Shown here one piece after another: positions 43,096-51,850 of a stretch of DNA of 64,000 bases. The notes under the pieces are model-generated. The model saw only the letters and a list, made by a program, of their open reading frames with translations. It was not told the DNA's origin and searched no databases. This stretch comes from Flavobacteriales bacterium (GTDB lineage: Bacteria; Bacteroidota; Bacteroidia; Flavobacteriales; Flavobacteriaceae): NCBI GenBank assembly GCA_017303755.1, contig JAFLBS010000006.1, positions 124,001 to 188,000 on the forward strand. Direction: 5' to 3'. The translations under genes were made by a program, and so were the position numbers. How positions within the stretch are numbered: position 1 is the stretch's first letter; each line of letters begins with the position of its first letter.

Positions 43096-43767
43096 ATGAA
43101 TATTTTAGAGACTAAAAATATAGACAAATTCTTCCACGAACCTACTGAATTCAAAGTGTTGAAAAACATTTCTTTCGATGTGAAAAAAGGTGAGTTTTTA
43201 TCTATGATTGGAAAATCGGGCAGTGGTAAATCAACTCTTTTGTATGTTTTATCTACTATGGATACCGATTATAAAGGTGAATTATTCGTTGATAATCAAT
43301 TAGTAACAGGTTTAACCAAAGATCAATTGGCCGAAATACGAAACGAAAAAATCGGATTTGTATTTCAGTTTCACTATTTGTTGCCTGAATTTTCATGTTT
43401 GAAAAATGTAATGATTCCAGCTCTCAAATTAGGCAAATTACCTGAAAAAGAAATTGAAGAAAGAGCTTATCAAAAATTGGAAATACTTGGTTTACAGGAC
43501 CAAGCCTTAAAACCTGCAAGCAAACTTTCTGGAGGTCAACAACAAAGGGTTGCTATCGCTAGAGCACTAATCAACGACCCATTAATAATTATGGGCGATG
43601 AACCTACAGGAAATCTCGATAGTAAAAATACCGCTATCGTTTTTGATATTTTTCAAGAACTGACTCAAAACTTCGGGCAAACAATTATTGCCGTTACTCA
43701 TGATGATGATTTTGCACATAAAAGTGATCGAATCATTGAAATGAAAGATGGAGTAATATTGAGTTAA
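43096..43767 (+). CDS. ABC transporter ATP-binding protein, MacB/LolD type
   Basis: The 223-residue ATPase has Walker A (GKSGSGKST), Q-loop (FVFQFHYLLPE), signature LSGGQQQRVAIARAL, Walker B (LIIMGDEPTGNLD) and the H-switch (VTHDDDF). FHYLLPEFSCLKNVMIPALK is typical of LolD/MacB-like ATPases. It energises the permease encoded just upstream. The operon probably exports a toxic or signalling compound, controlled by the TetR repressor. Confidence 0.93.
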   Translation: MNILETKNIDKFFHEPTEFKVLKNISFDVKKGEFLSMIGKSGSGKSTLLYVLSTMDTDYKGELFVDNQLVTGLTKDQLAEIRNEKIGFVFQFHYLLPEFSCLKNVMIPALKLGKLPEKEIEERAYQKLEILGLQDQALKPASKLSGGQQQRVAIARALINDPLIIMGDEPTGNLDSKNTAIVFDIFQELTQNFGQTIIAVTHDDDFAHKSDRIIEMKDGVILS

Positions 43768-43795
43768 CAAAGCAACATAAAACCATATATAGTAA

Positions 43796-43841
43796 TTTAG
43801 CAAGAATTTTCTTTTTCACTTTAACAGAATCCTTACATTTA
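43796..43841 (+). promoter_or_regulatory. Promoter with candidate activator site upstream of acs
   Basis: TTTAGCAAGAATTTTC (43796-43811), 22 nt, TACATTTA (43834-43841), then the ATG 33 nt later. Sequence and spacing equal the element upstream of the propionate-type synthetase at 37741. Confidence 0.6.
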
Positions 43842-43873
43842 CATTACAAACAAATAATATTAAAAGAACAACA

Positions 43874-45781
43874 ATGAGTTACTATAGTATACAAAATTTA
43901 GAGCATTATTTTAAAATGTATAAAAAATCGGTGCGTGAACCCAGAAAATTTTGGGATCGCATTGCCGATGAAAACTTTACTTGGTATCAAAAATGGGAAA
44001 AAGTACTCGAATTTGATATGCAGGAAGCTCAATTCAAATGGTTTGTTGATGCCAAAGTAAACATCACTAAAAATTGTATTGATCGTCACTTAGCCAAAAG
44101 AGGTGAAAAAACGGCAATCATTTTCGAACCCAACGATCCAAGTGAAGAAGCGCAACATATTACCTACAACGAATTGTACGCGCGTGTTTCCAAAATGGCC
44201 AACGTTTTGCGGGAACAAGGTGTTAAAAAAGGCGACCGTGTTTGCATTTATTTGCCAATGATTCCTGAATTGGCAGTTGCTGTATTAGCTTGTGCCCGAA
44301 TTGGAGCGATTCACTCGGTTGTTTTTGCTGGATTTTCAGCATCGGCTGTTTCGGCTCGTATCAATGATTGCGAATGTAAAATGGTCATCACATCCGACGG
44401 AAGTTACCGCGGAAATAAAGCCATCGATTTAAAAGGAATTGTCGACGAAGCTCTAGAAAAATCGCCTTGTGTTGAAAAAGTATTAGTAGTAAAACGAACG
44501 CATACTAATGTCAATATGAAAGAAGGCCGTGACATCTGGTTACAACCTCTTTTAGATGCAGCTGTTCCAAATAACGTAGCCGAAATTATGGACGCAGAAG
44601 ATCCATTATTCATTCTTTACACTTCGGGTTCTACCGGAAAACCTAAAGGAATGTTACATACTACTGCAGGTTATATGGTCTATACAGCCTATACCTTTAA
44701 AAACATATTCAATTACGAAGAAAACGATGTGTATTGGTGTACTGCCGATATCGGTTGGATTACTGGTCATTCGTATATTTTGTACGGACCACTTTTAAAT
44801 GGTGCAACCACCGTAATTTTTGAAGGTGTTCCGTCGTATCCCGATTTTAGTCGCTTTTGGGAAGTAATTGAAAAACATAAAGTTAATCAGTTTTACACAG
44901 CTCCAACTGCGATTCGTGCGTTAGCAAAAGAAAGTTTGGATTACGTTCAACGTTTCCCATTAAGCTCATTAAAAGTAATAGGATCAGTAGGTGAACCCAT
45001 CAATGAAGAAGCTTGGCACTGGTACAACGATCACGTAGGAGGAAAGCGTTGTCCATTAGTTGATACTTGGTGGCAAACCGAAACAGGCGGAATCATGATT
45101 TCTCCAGTTCCATTCGTAACTCCAACAAAACCAACGTATGCTTCGTTACCGTTACCCGGAATTCAACCCGTTTTAATGGATGAATTGCGCAACGAAATTG
45201 AAGGAAATCAAGTAACCGGAAGTTTGTGTATTAAATTCCCATGGCCATCGATGGCGCGTACTATTTGGGGAGATCATCAACGCTATAAAGAAACTTATTT
45301 TACAGCTTTTCCAGGTAAATATTTTACGGGTGATGGTGCTTTACGCGATGAAGTTGGGTATTATCGAATTACAGGTAGAGTAGACGATGTCATCATCGTT
45401 TCTGGACATAATTTAGGAACCGCGCCAATTGAAGATGCCATCAACGAACATCCAGCTGTAGCCGAAAGTGCAATTGTTGGTTTCCCTCATGACATCAAAG
45501 GAAATGCACTTTACGGTTTTGTTATTCTGAAAGAAACTGGTGAAACTCGTGATAGAACAAATCTTGCCAAAGAGATTAATCAACAAATTTCGGATCAAAT
45601 CGGACCTATTGCTAAATTAGATAAAATACAGTTTGTGAGCGGTTTACCAAAAACTCGCTCTGGAAAAATCATGCGTAGAATATTGCGTAAAATTGCTGAA
45701 GGCGACTTCTCTAACTTTGGTGACACATCAACTTTACTCAATCCTGAGATTGTGGATGAAATCAAAGACGGAAAACTATAA
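43874..45781 (+). CDS. acs: Acetyl-CoA synthetase
   Basis: The 635-residue enzyme shows the AMP-forming acetate-CoA ligase pattern: FTWYQKWEKVLEFD at the start, FILYTSGSTGKPKGMLHTT P-loop, TADIGWITGHSYILYGPL, VDTWWQTETGG, GDGALRDEVGYYRITGRVDDVI and C-terminal GLPKTRSGKIMRRILRKI with the Lys that is acetylated in Acs enzymes. It converts acetate, ATP and CoA to acetyl-CoA. The upstream element shared with the 37824 gene suggests common control, presumably by the symporter-kinase system. Confidence 0.93.
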   Translation: MSYYSIQNLEHYFKMYKKSVREPRKFWDRIADENFTWYQKWEKVLEFDMQEAQFKWFVDAKVNITKNCIDRHLAKRGEKTAIIFEPNDPSEEAQHITYNELYARVSKMANVLREQGVKKGDRVCIYLPMIPELAVAVLACARIGAIHSVVFAGFSASAVSARINDCECKMVITSDGSYRGNKAIDLKGIVDEALEKSPCVEKVLVVKRTHTNVNMKEGRDIWLQPLLDAAVPNNVAEIMDAEDPLFILYTSGSTGKPKGMLHTTAGYMVYTAYTFKNIFNYEENDVYWCTADIGWITGHSYILYGPLLNGATTVIFEGVPSYPDFSRFWEVIEKHKVNQFYTAPTAIRALAKESLDYVQRFPLSSLKVIGSVGEPINEEAWHWYNDHVGGKRCPLVDTWWQTETGGIMISPVPFVTPTKPTYASLPLPGIQPVLMDELRNEIEGNQVTGSLCIKFPWPSMARTIWGDHQRYKETYFTAFPGKYFTGDGALRDEVGYYRITGRVDDVIIVSGHNLGTAPIEDAINEHPAVAESAIVGFPHDIKGNALYGFVILKETGETRDRTNLAKEINQQISDQIGPIAKLDKIQFVSGLPKTRSGKIMRRILRKIAEGDFSNFGDTSTLLNPEIVDEIKDGKL

Positions 45782-45806
45782 GATTATTTGAGTTTATTTT
45801 GTGAAG

Positions 45807-45837
45807 AACCGCTTTAGAAATAGAGCGGTTTTTTATT
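45807..45837 (+). terminator. Terminator after acs
   Basis: AACCGCT and AGCGGTT pair around a 10-nt loop and run into TTTTTT, 26 nt after the stop. Confidence 0.8.
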
Positions 45838-45978
45838 GATTATGGCTAAAAATAGGGTAAAATATTTCTTCAAATAACGCAATTGTTATTAAAATCTTCT
45901 AAAATTTCAAAGTATAAAACAATATAATAACAGAATTGTGTAAGGATTTCGAAAATCATTTCAGTATTTTTACAAAGT

Positions 45979-47097
45979 ATGAATGATTCACAAATTATCA
46001 TTATTGGTGGCGGTTTAGCCGGATTGACAGCTGGAATTCATCTCGCGCAACATAATAAATCTGTAATTATTATTGAAAAAAATGAATTTCCCAAGCATAA
46101 AGTGTGTGGAGAATACATTTCGAATGAAGTTTTGAATTATTTTAATGCACTTGATATTCACATCGCTGATTTAAAGCCTTCTGTACTAACTAAACTACAA
46201 TTTTCTACGATTGACGGAACTACAATTGATACAAAACTGCCTCTTGGTGGATTCGGAATTAGTCGTTATGAATTGGATTTCTATCTCTACAAAAAAGCAA
46301 TTGACAGTGGTTGCAAAATCATAAAAGATGAAGTTGTTGATGTTTCTTTTAGTAATGAAAAATTCACAATTACTACTTCTGAAGGAACGGTTTCGGAATC
46401 CGACTTTGTTCTTGGAGCTTTTGGAAAACGATCCAAAATAGACATCAAAATGAACCGTGAGTTCATTCAGAAAAAATCTCCTTGGTTAGCCGTAAAAGCT
46501 CATTATTCTGGTGAATTTCCAAACGATTTGGTTGGTTTGCATAATTTTAAAGGTGGTTATTGCGGCGTTTCAAAAGTAGAAAATAACATCATCAACATTT
46601 GCTATTTAGTCGAATACAAAGAATTTAAAGAGTATAAAAACAGTAATGATTTTCAAAACCTTGTGGTCAAACAAAATCCCCATTTGAATGAAGTATTTGA
46701 AAATTCGAAATTACTTTTTGAAAAACCGTTAACCATAAGTCAGATTTCATTTGAAGAAAAAAAAGCCGTAGAAAATCATATTTTAATGATTGGCGATACA
46801 GCGGGTTTAATTCATCCTTTGTGCGGAAACGGAATGGCAATGGCGGTTCACAGCGCCAAAATAGCCTCAGAATTACTCATCGATTTTGGAAATAATACTA
46901 TCAAAACCCGACAAGAATTAGAAAACAACTACCAAAAGTTATGGGACAAAAATTTTAAATCCCGACTAAAAACAGGCCGTTTATTAGCCAAAACATTACA
47001 AAAACCTAAACTTGCTAAAGCATTAATGCGTATATTGATTATATTTCCTTTTTTACTAAATTCAATTATTAAACGAACTCATGGAAAATCGTTTTAA
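45979..47097 (+). CDS. FAD-dependent oxidoreductase, geranylgeranyl reductase-like family
   Basis: The 372-residue flavoprotein has IIIIGGGLAGLTAGIHLA (FAD Rossmann), KHKVCGEYIS, which is typical of the geranylgeranyl reductase/hydroxylase group, and GDTAGLIHPLCGNGMAMAVHSAKIA. It opens the seven-gene type III PKS operon. By analogy with the SrsC flavoprotein of the streptomycete phenolic-lipid pathway it may oxidise the polyketide ring, for example to a quinone; reduction of a double bond is the alternative. The upstream gap of 141 nt after the acs terminator is AT-rich and holds its promoter. Confidence 0.85.
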   Translation: MNDSQIIIIGGGLAGLTAGIHLAQHNKSVIIIEKNEFPKHKVCGEYISNEVLNYFNALDIHIADLKPSVLTKLQFSTIDGTTIDTKLPLGGFGISRYELDFYLYKKAIDSGCKIIKDEVVDVSFSNEKFTITTSEGTVSESDFVLGAFGKRSKIDIKMNREFIQKKSPWLAVKAHYSGEFPNDLVGLHNFKGGYCGVSKVENNIINICYLVEYKEFKEYKNSNDFQNLVVKQNPHLNEVFENSKLLFEKPLTISQISFEEKKAVENHILMIGDTAGLIHPLCGNGMAMAVHSAKIASELLIDFGNNTIKTRQELENNYQKLWDKNFKSRLKTGRLLAKTLQKPKLAKALMRILIIFPFLLNSIIKRTHGKSF

Positions 47098-47108
47098 AAA
47101 CTATTTGA

Positions 47109-47822
47109 ATGCCATTAAATACTAAATACCGAACTAACGAACCTGAAGTAATGGATGATTTTGCTCTCGAAGGTGAAACTCTTCGTGATGCTTTGGATAA
47201 AATTGCAAAAATCAATCAGCTTTTAGGTGGAAACAAACTAACTTTACAAGGAGTTCAAAGTTTATTGAATAAAGCAAATTCAGACAATGAGTTAACTATA
47301 GTGGACATTGGTTGCGGAAATGGAGATATGTTACGAACATTAGCCAAATACGCTGAAAAACATCAACTTAAATTCAAATTAATAGGAATAGACGCTAACC
47401 CATTTACAATTAATCACGCCAAAGAATTATCGAAAAATTATCCATCTATTAGTTACCTATGTGAAGATATTTTTGAGGATAATTTTAATTCGTTACAGTA
47501 TGATATAGTCTTGTGTACTTTGACATTGCATCATTTCAAAGACGAAGAAATAATTCAATTAATGTCGGTTTTTCATAAAAACACCAACATCGGAATTGTA
47601 ATTAATGATTTGCAACGAAGTTCAGTCGCTTACCGTTTGTTTCAAGCCTTATGTTTCGTGTTTAGTTTAAATAAAATGTCAAAAGAAGATGGTTTAGTCT
47701 CTATTTTAAGAGGATTTAAAAAAAATGAATTAGAAGATTTTTCAAGAAAATTAGGTTTCAAAAAGTACACAATTCAATGGAAATGGGCTTTTCGTTATCA
47801 ATGGATCATCCAAAAACAATAA
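47109..47822 (+). CDS. SAM-dependent methyltransferase of the type III PKS operon
   Basis: The 237-residue class I methyltransferase has motif I VDIGCGNGDMLRTLAKY, motif II GIDANP and post-motif DIVLCTLTLHHFKDEE. It is 11 nt downstream of the flavoprotein gene and 40 nt upstream of the type III PKS. Methyltransferases accompany type III PKSs in Bacillus (BpsB) and Streptomyces (SrsB), though those are of a different, membrane-bound family. Here it would O- or C-methylate the polyketide product; the exact position is unknown. Confidence 0.88.
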   Translation: MPLNTKYRTNEPEVMDDFALEGETLRDALDKIAKINQLLGGNKLTLQGVQSLLNKANSDNELTIVDIGCGNGDMLRTLAKYAEKHQLKFKLIGIDANPFTINHAKELSKNYPSISYLCEDIFEDNFNSLQYDIVLCTLTLHHFKDEEIIQLMSVFHKNTNIGIVINDLQRSSVAYRLFQALCFVFSLNKMSKEDGLVSILRGFKKNELEDFSRKLGFKKYTIQWKWAFRYQWIIQKQ

Positions 47823-47862
47823 TAAAATTGAGTTCACGTTGGATTCGTGTCTCGCTATAACA

Positions 47863-48915
47863 ATGAGTGTAAAAATAACAACAGTCGCTAAGCAATTACC
47901 CCAATTCTCTAGAACAACGGAAGAAATCTTGCCTTTTCTAGATGCATGGTTAGTTGATCAGGAACCGCGTTTTATTAGAAAAGTAAAAAAGATTTTTGAA
48001 GGAGCAATGGTCGACAAACGCTACTCCATCATGGATCCAGTTGAAGTGTTTACCAAAACCTCTTTCGAGGAACGAAATGATATTTATGTCCGTGAAGTAA
48101 TCAATTTGGGTGAAAAAGTACTTCAGAAAGCATTAGAAAAAGCCAATTGGAAACCAACTGATTTAGATTACATCATAACGGTAAGTTGCACTGGAATTAT
48201 GATTCCGTCACTTGATGCTTACTTAATAAATTCACTACAATTACGTCAAGATATTATACGCTTACCTGTAACTGAAATGGGTTGCGCTGCTGGAATTTCC
48301 GGAATCATTTATGCCAAAAATTTTCTCAAAGCCAATCCCGGAAAACGCGCCGCAGTAATTGCTGTTGAAAGTCCGACAGCCACTTTCCAACTCGATGATT
48401 TCTCAATGGCGAATATTGTAAGCGCGGCTATTTTTGGTGATGGTACAGCCTGTGTTTTATTATCATCTAATGAAGAAGATGAAGGTCCAGAAGTAATTGC
48501 TGATGAGATGTATCATTTTTATGACAACATTCACATGATGGGTTTTAAATTAACCAATTCGGGTTTGCAAATGGTTTTAGACATTGAAGTACCAGATACT
48601 ATTGCATCTCATTTTCCCGACATAATTCATCCATTTTTGAAGAAAAATGACCTGACAATTGAAAACATTGATCACCTAATTTTTCATCCTGGCGGAAAAA
48701 AAATTGTAAACACGGTGGAAGATTTATTTTCAGATTTAGGAAAAAATATAAACGACACTAAAGAAGTGTTACGTTTGTATGGAAACATGTCGAGCGCAAC
48801 TGTTTTGTATGTTTTAGAACGCATTATGGATTCGAAACCTACCAAAGGAGAAAAAGGATTAATGCTGAGTTTTGGACCCGGATTTTCAGCACAACGTATT
48901 TTATTAGAATTTTAA
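47863..48915 (+). CDS. Type III polyketide synthase (chalcone synthase-like)
   Basis: The start is ATG 47863 (MSVKITTVAKQLPQ); a TTG eight codons upstream is unlikely. The 350-residue protein has the full Cys-His-Asn triad: Cys141 in TEMGCAAGISG, His275 in LIFHPGGKKI and Asn308 in YGNMSSATV, plus the terminal SFGPGFSAQRILLEF. Such enzymes extend an acyl starter with malonyl-CoA and cyclise it to pyrones, resorcinols or resorcylic acids. The adjacent ACP, ketosynthase and dehydratase suggest an acyl starter made on a dedicated carrier protein. This is the core enzyme of the operon. Confidence 0.95.
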   Translation: MSVKITTVAKQLPQFSRTTEEILPFLDAWLVDQEPRFIRKVKKIFEGAMVDKRYSIMDPVEVFTKTSFEERNDIYVREVINLGEKVLQKALEKANWKPTDLDYIITVSCTGIMIPSLDAYLINSLQLRQDIIRLPVTEMGCAAGISGIIYAKNFLKANPGKRAAVIAVESPTATFQLDDFSMANIVSAAIFGDGTACVLLSSNEEDEGPEVIADEMYHFYDNIHMMGFKLTNSGLQMVLDIEVPDTIASHFPDIIHPFLKKNDLTIENIDHLIFHPGGKKIVNTVEDLFSDLGKNINDTKEVLRLYGNMSSATVLYVLERIMDSKPTKGEKGLMLSFGPGFSAQRILLEF

Positions 48916-48918
48916 GCG

Positions 48919-49347
48919 ATGAATAGCGAAGAAATTATTTCAAAATTGCCGTATTCCAAACCCTTTTTGTTTGTGGATGAAATCGTTTCAATTGATGAAA
49001 ATGGAGTAGAAGGTAACTATACTTTTGATGCAGCATCCGATTTTTACAAAGGTCATTTTAAAGATAATCCGGTAACTCCTGGGGTGATTTTAACCGAAGT
49101 GATGGCGCAAATTGGAGTAGTTTGTTTGGGTGTTTTTTTAGTGAATGATACGATTAATAAAAAAGCTCTAATCGCCTTAACATCAAATGAAATAGAATTT
49201 TTAAAACCTGTTTATCCAAACGAAAAAGTCACTGTGATTTCGGAGAAAATATATTTCCGATTTGGAAAACTAAAATGTAAAGTAAAAATGATCAATGCAT
49301 CCGGAATTGAAGTCTGCAACGGAACAATAGCCGGAATGATAGTCTGA
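48919..49347 (+). CDS. FabZ-like 3-hydroxyacyl-ACP dehydratase
   Basis: The 142-residue hotdog protein has the FabZ active-site pattern GHFKDNPVTPGVILTEVMAQ, with His46 and Glu60. FabZ removes water from 3-hydroxyacyl-ACP. It starts 3 nt after the PKS gene, and a hexamer repeat follows its stop codon. It probably acts with the operon's own ketosynthase and ACP to build or tailor the starter chain; a ketoreductase and enoyl reductase are not in the operon and would come from the primary fatty acid system. Confidence 0.9.
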   Translation: MNSEEIISKLPYSKPFLFVDEIVSIDENGVEGNYTFDAASDFYKGHFKDNPVTPGVILTEVMAQIGVVCLGVFLVNDTINKKALIALTSNEIEFLKPVYPNEKVTVISEKIYFRFGKLKCKVKMINASGIEVCNGTIAGMIV

Positions 49348-49351
49348 CTTA

Positions 49352-49393
49352 ACATTGACATTGACATTGATATTGATATTGATATTGATATTG
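49352..49393 (+). repeat. Hexanucleotide tandem repeat in the operon (7 units)
   Basis: Three ACATTG units are followed by four ATATTG units, without interruption, between the dehydratase stop and the ketosynthase start. Further TAATTG and ACATTG copies occur up to 49422. Repeat-number change would alter the ribosome-loading region of the ketosynthase gene without shifting any coding frame. Confidence 0.9.
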
Positions 49394-49421
49394 TAATTGA
49401 TTTTTGTAATTGACATTGAAT

Positions 49422-50693
49422 TTGAAAAATAGAGTCGTCATAACAGGTTTAGGTGTAGTTGCTCCCAACGGAATTGGGCTCGACGCATTCAATAATGCCA
49501 TAAAAATGGGCACATCTGGAATCAAACACGATGCAGAGTTAGAACGCCTTCAATTTTCATGTCAAATAGCTGGAAAACCAGATGTATCGACTGAATTGGC
49601 ATCGAAGTATTTCTCCGAATTAGAGTTGCGCAATTTCAATTCATCGGGAATATTATACGGTGTTATCGCTGCACTTGATGCTTGGAACGATGCAGGATTA
49701 TCCATTGAAAATAATGAAAATCCAGATTGGGATTCGGGTGTGATTTTTGGAACTGGAACTTCTGGAATCGATAAATTCAGAGAAAGTATTTATAAAATTG
49801 ACGATTTTCAAACTCGTAAATTAGGCAGTACAGCCGTTGCACAAACAATGAATTCGGGAGTGAGTGCATACATCGGAGGAAAATTGGGTTTGGGAAATCA
49901 AGTAACGACCAACTCATCGGCTTGCACCACCGGAACTGAAAGTATTTTGATGGCTTTTGATCGAATACAATCGGGACAAGCAAAACGAATCATAGCCGGA
50001 AGTACGAGTGATTCTGGACCTTATATTTGGGGCGGATTTGATGCGATGCGAGTGTGTACTTTCAGACACAATACTGAACCTGAAAAAGGTTCGCGACCTA
50101 TGAGTGCGTCAGCTTCTGGGTTTGTTCCCGGAAGTGGAGCTGGCGCTTTAATTTTGGAAGATTTAGAAACAGCTTTGAATCGTGGAGCCAAAATTTACGC
50201 TGAAGTATTGGGTGGAAACATCAATTCAGGCGGACAACGTGGTGAAGGCACAATGACAGCTCCCAATTCGGTTGCAGTACAAAAATGTATTGTTGATGCC
50301 ATCAAAAATGCACAAATTTCAGCCAACGATATTGATGCCATAAATGGTCATTTGACCGCGACATCCAAAGACAGTTTAGAAATCAAAAACTGGACAGAAG
50401 CGTTGAATAGGAGTGGAGACGATTTTCCTTACATTAATTCATTAAAATCAATGGTTGGACATTGTTTGTCAGCCGCAGGAAGCATCGAAAGTGTGGCTTC
50501 TGTGTTGCAAATTCACCACGGATTCATTTTTCCGAATACCAATTGCGAAGATTTGAATCCCGAAATTGCTGCATTAGTATCAGAATCTAGAATTCCAAAG
50601 AAATTAATAGAAAAAGAAATCACTGTTGTTGCAAAAGCCAGTTTTGGTTTTGGCGATGTCAATGGATGTGTACTATTTAAAAAATACAACTAA
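49422..50693 (+). CDS. Beta-ketoacyl-ACP synthase of the type III PKS operon
   Basis: The frame has no ATG near its beginning; three TTG codons (49410, 49416, 49422) follow an in-frame stop. TTG 49422 gives the natural start (M/L)KNRVVITGLGVVAPNG. The condensing triad is intact: Cys168 in SSACTTGTES, His in INGHLTATSKDS (in place of the usual NAHGTST) and His in KSMVGHCLSAAGS. It elongates an acyl-ACP with malonyl-ACP. Its position between the dehydratase and the ACP genes, and the altered HLTATSKD motif, suggest a specialised enzyme distinct from housekeeping FabF. A TTG start behind a hexamer repeat implies weak or tunable translation. Confidence 0.9.
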   Translation: MKNRVVITGLGVVAPNGIGLDAFNNAIKMGTSGIKHDAELERLQFSCQIAGKPDVSTELASKYFSELELRNFNSSGILYGVIAALDAWNDAGLSIENNENPDWDSGVIFGTGTSGIDKFRESIYKIDDFQTRKLGSTAVAQTMNSGVSAYIGGKLGLGNQVTTNSSACTTGTESILMAFDRIQSGQAKRIIAGSTSDSGPYIWGGFDAMRVCTFRHNTEPEKGSRPMSASASGFVPGSGAGALILEDLETALNRGAKIYAEVLGGNINSGGQRGEGTMTAPNSVAVQKCIVDAIKNAQISANDIDAINGHLTATSKDSLEIKNWTEALNRSGDDFPYINSLKSMVGHCLSAAGSIESVASVLQIHHGFIFPNTNCEDLNPEIAALVSESRIPKKLIEKEITVVAKASFGFGDVNGCVLFKKYN

Positions 50694-50695
50694 TT

Positions 50696-50953
50696 ATGAA
50701 TCAAGATGAAATTTTAGAACAGTTGAAATCAATTGTTAAACCATTTGTTAAGAACGAGGAAGCGTTTCAAAATCTGAGTGAAGAGACTGATTTTATTACC
50801 GATTTGCAAATAAATTCGGCCAATTTGGTCGATATTATTTTAGATACAGAAGAAGCTTTTGATATCGAAATTGACAATCAATCAATGGAAAAAATGCTTA
50901 CCATTAAAGCCGCTTTAGAAATAATAAATACCAAATTAGCTGAAAAAAAATGA
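50696..50953 (+). CDS. Acyl carrier protein of the type III PKS operon
   Basis: The 85-residue acidic protein has the four-helix ACP pattern with the phosphopantetheine attachment Ser41 in LQINSANLVDI (NSA replacing the common DSL), followed by DTEEAFDIEID. It begins 3 nt after the ketosynthase and its end overlaps the ATG of the phosphopantetheinyl transferase by 4 nt. It probably carries the starter acyl chain for the type III PKS; direct use of ACP-bound starters by type III PKSs has been shown in phenolic-lipid pathways. Confidence 0.88.
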   Translation: MNQDEILEQLKSIVKPFVKNEEAFQNLSEETDFITDLQINSANLVDIILDTEEAFDIEIDNQSMEKMLTIKAALEIINTKLAEKK

Positions 50954-51438
50954 TTGGAAACGATATTGTAGATTTGGCTTTAGCTCGTATAGAAAGCAAT
51001 TGGAAACGTAACGCTTTTTTGAATAAACTTTTTACTTCTGATGAACAACTTTCTATAGAATCATCCATCAATCAAGAAGTTACAATTTGGAATTTATGGA
51101 GTAGAAAAGAAGCTGTTTACAAGATTTACAATCGTACAACAGGAATCCGAAAATTCAATCCGATTCAGTTAGAGTGTTTGGATCGTAATTTAAATATTGG
51201 AAAAATAGTTTTTGAAGATCAGGTATATTACACCAAAACAACAATCACTTCCGAATTCATTTATACCGAAGCTGTTTTAAATGTAATCGATTTCAATAAA
51301 ATTCAATCTATTTCACGACCATCAGTTATCATCAAAGAAAATGGAATTCCGTATTACTTTGAATCACCCAATTCAATAAAAAAGCCTTTGTCCATAACGC
51401 ATCATGGTCGGTTTGAAAAAATCATCACACTCATTTAA
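50950..51438 (+). CDS. 4'-phosphopantetheinyl transferase (dedicated)
   Basis: The 162-residue protein has the transferase landmarks MIGNDIVDL (Mg-binding Asp), LWSRKEAVYK (conserved WxxKEAxxK) and SITHHGRF near the end. The size is close to an AcpS-like or short Sfp-like enzyme. It would convert the apo-ACP encoded just before it to the holo form, making the operon self-sufficient for carrier activation. It overlaps the ACP gene by 4 nt and ends convergently with the gene at 51449. Confidence 0.85.
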   Translation: MIGNDIVDLALARIESNWKRNAFLNKLFTSDEQLSIESSINQEVTIWNLWSRKEAVYKIYNRTTGIRKFNPIQLECLDRNLNIGKIVFEDQVYYTKTTITSEFIYTEAVLNVIDFNKIQSISRPSVIIKENGIPYYFESPNSIKKPLSITHHGRFEKIITLI

Positions 51439-51448
51439 AAGGTCAATT

Positions 51449-51823
51449 CTATATAATTTTTCTTCGTGTGAGCACAATATAATACACTACCAATGCTAAA
51501 AATGGCAATGTAGATCCCATAATTTTAAAATTAAAAGACAACAATCCAACCACAAAAAACAAAAGAACAATTGGAGTCAAAATAATCACTCCAAGATGAT
51601 TTAGTTTGATGTTGATTCTTCGATTAATCACTCCATAAATCAAAATCAGTTGGGCTATTAATCCTAGTAAAATCAATGGATGCGTAAAATTGCTGACCCA
51701 ATTTTTAGTGTTTGTAAAAATCTCATATTCACCCTGAAAAATAAACGTAGAATTATTGGGCGGCCATTCTAAATAACAAAACAAGAATGTTATGAGTAAG
51801 CCTAAATTGATGAATCGTTTCAT
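51449..51823 (-). CDS. Four-span membrane protein, function unknown
   Basis: The 124-residue protein has about four membrane segments and basic ends (KLNHLGV between, TRRKII at the C-terminus). No family is recognised. It is convergent with the PKS operon (10-nt gap) and 27 nt downstream of the exonuclease-like gene on the same strand, so it may be the last gene of that unit. Confidence 0.65.
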   Translation of the reverse strand: MKRFINLGLLITFLFCYLEWPPNNSTFIFQGEYEIFTNTKNWVSNFTHPLILLGLIAQLILIYGVINRRINIKLNHLGVIILTPIVLLFFVVGLLSFNFKIMGSTLPFLALVVYYIVLTRRKII

Positions 51824-51850
51824 ACAACTAAATGTATAGATTAAAGAAAA

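Noticed and set aside
49352-49393. CRISPR-like or coding repeat
   Set aside because: The units are 6 nt without spacers and lie between a stop codon and the next start.
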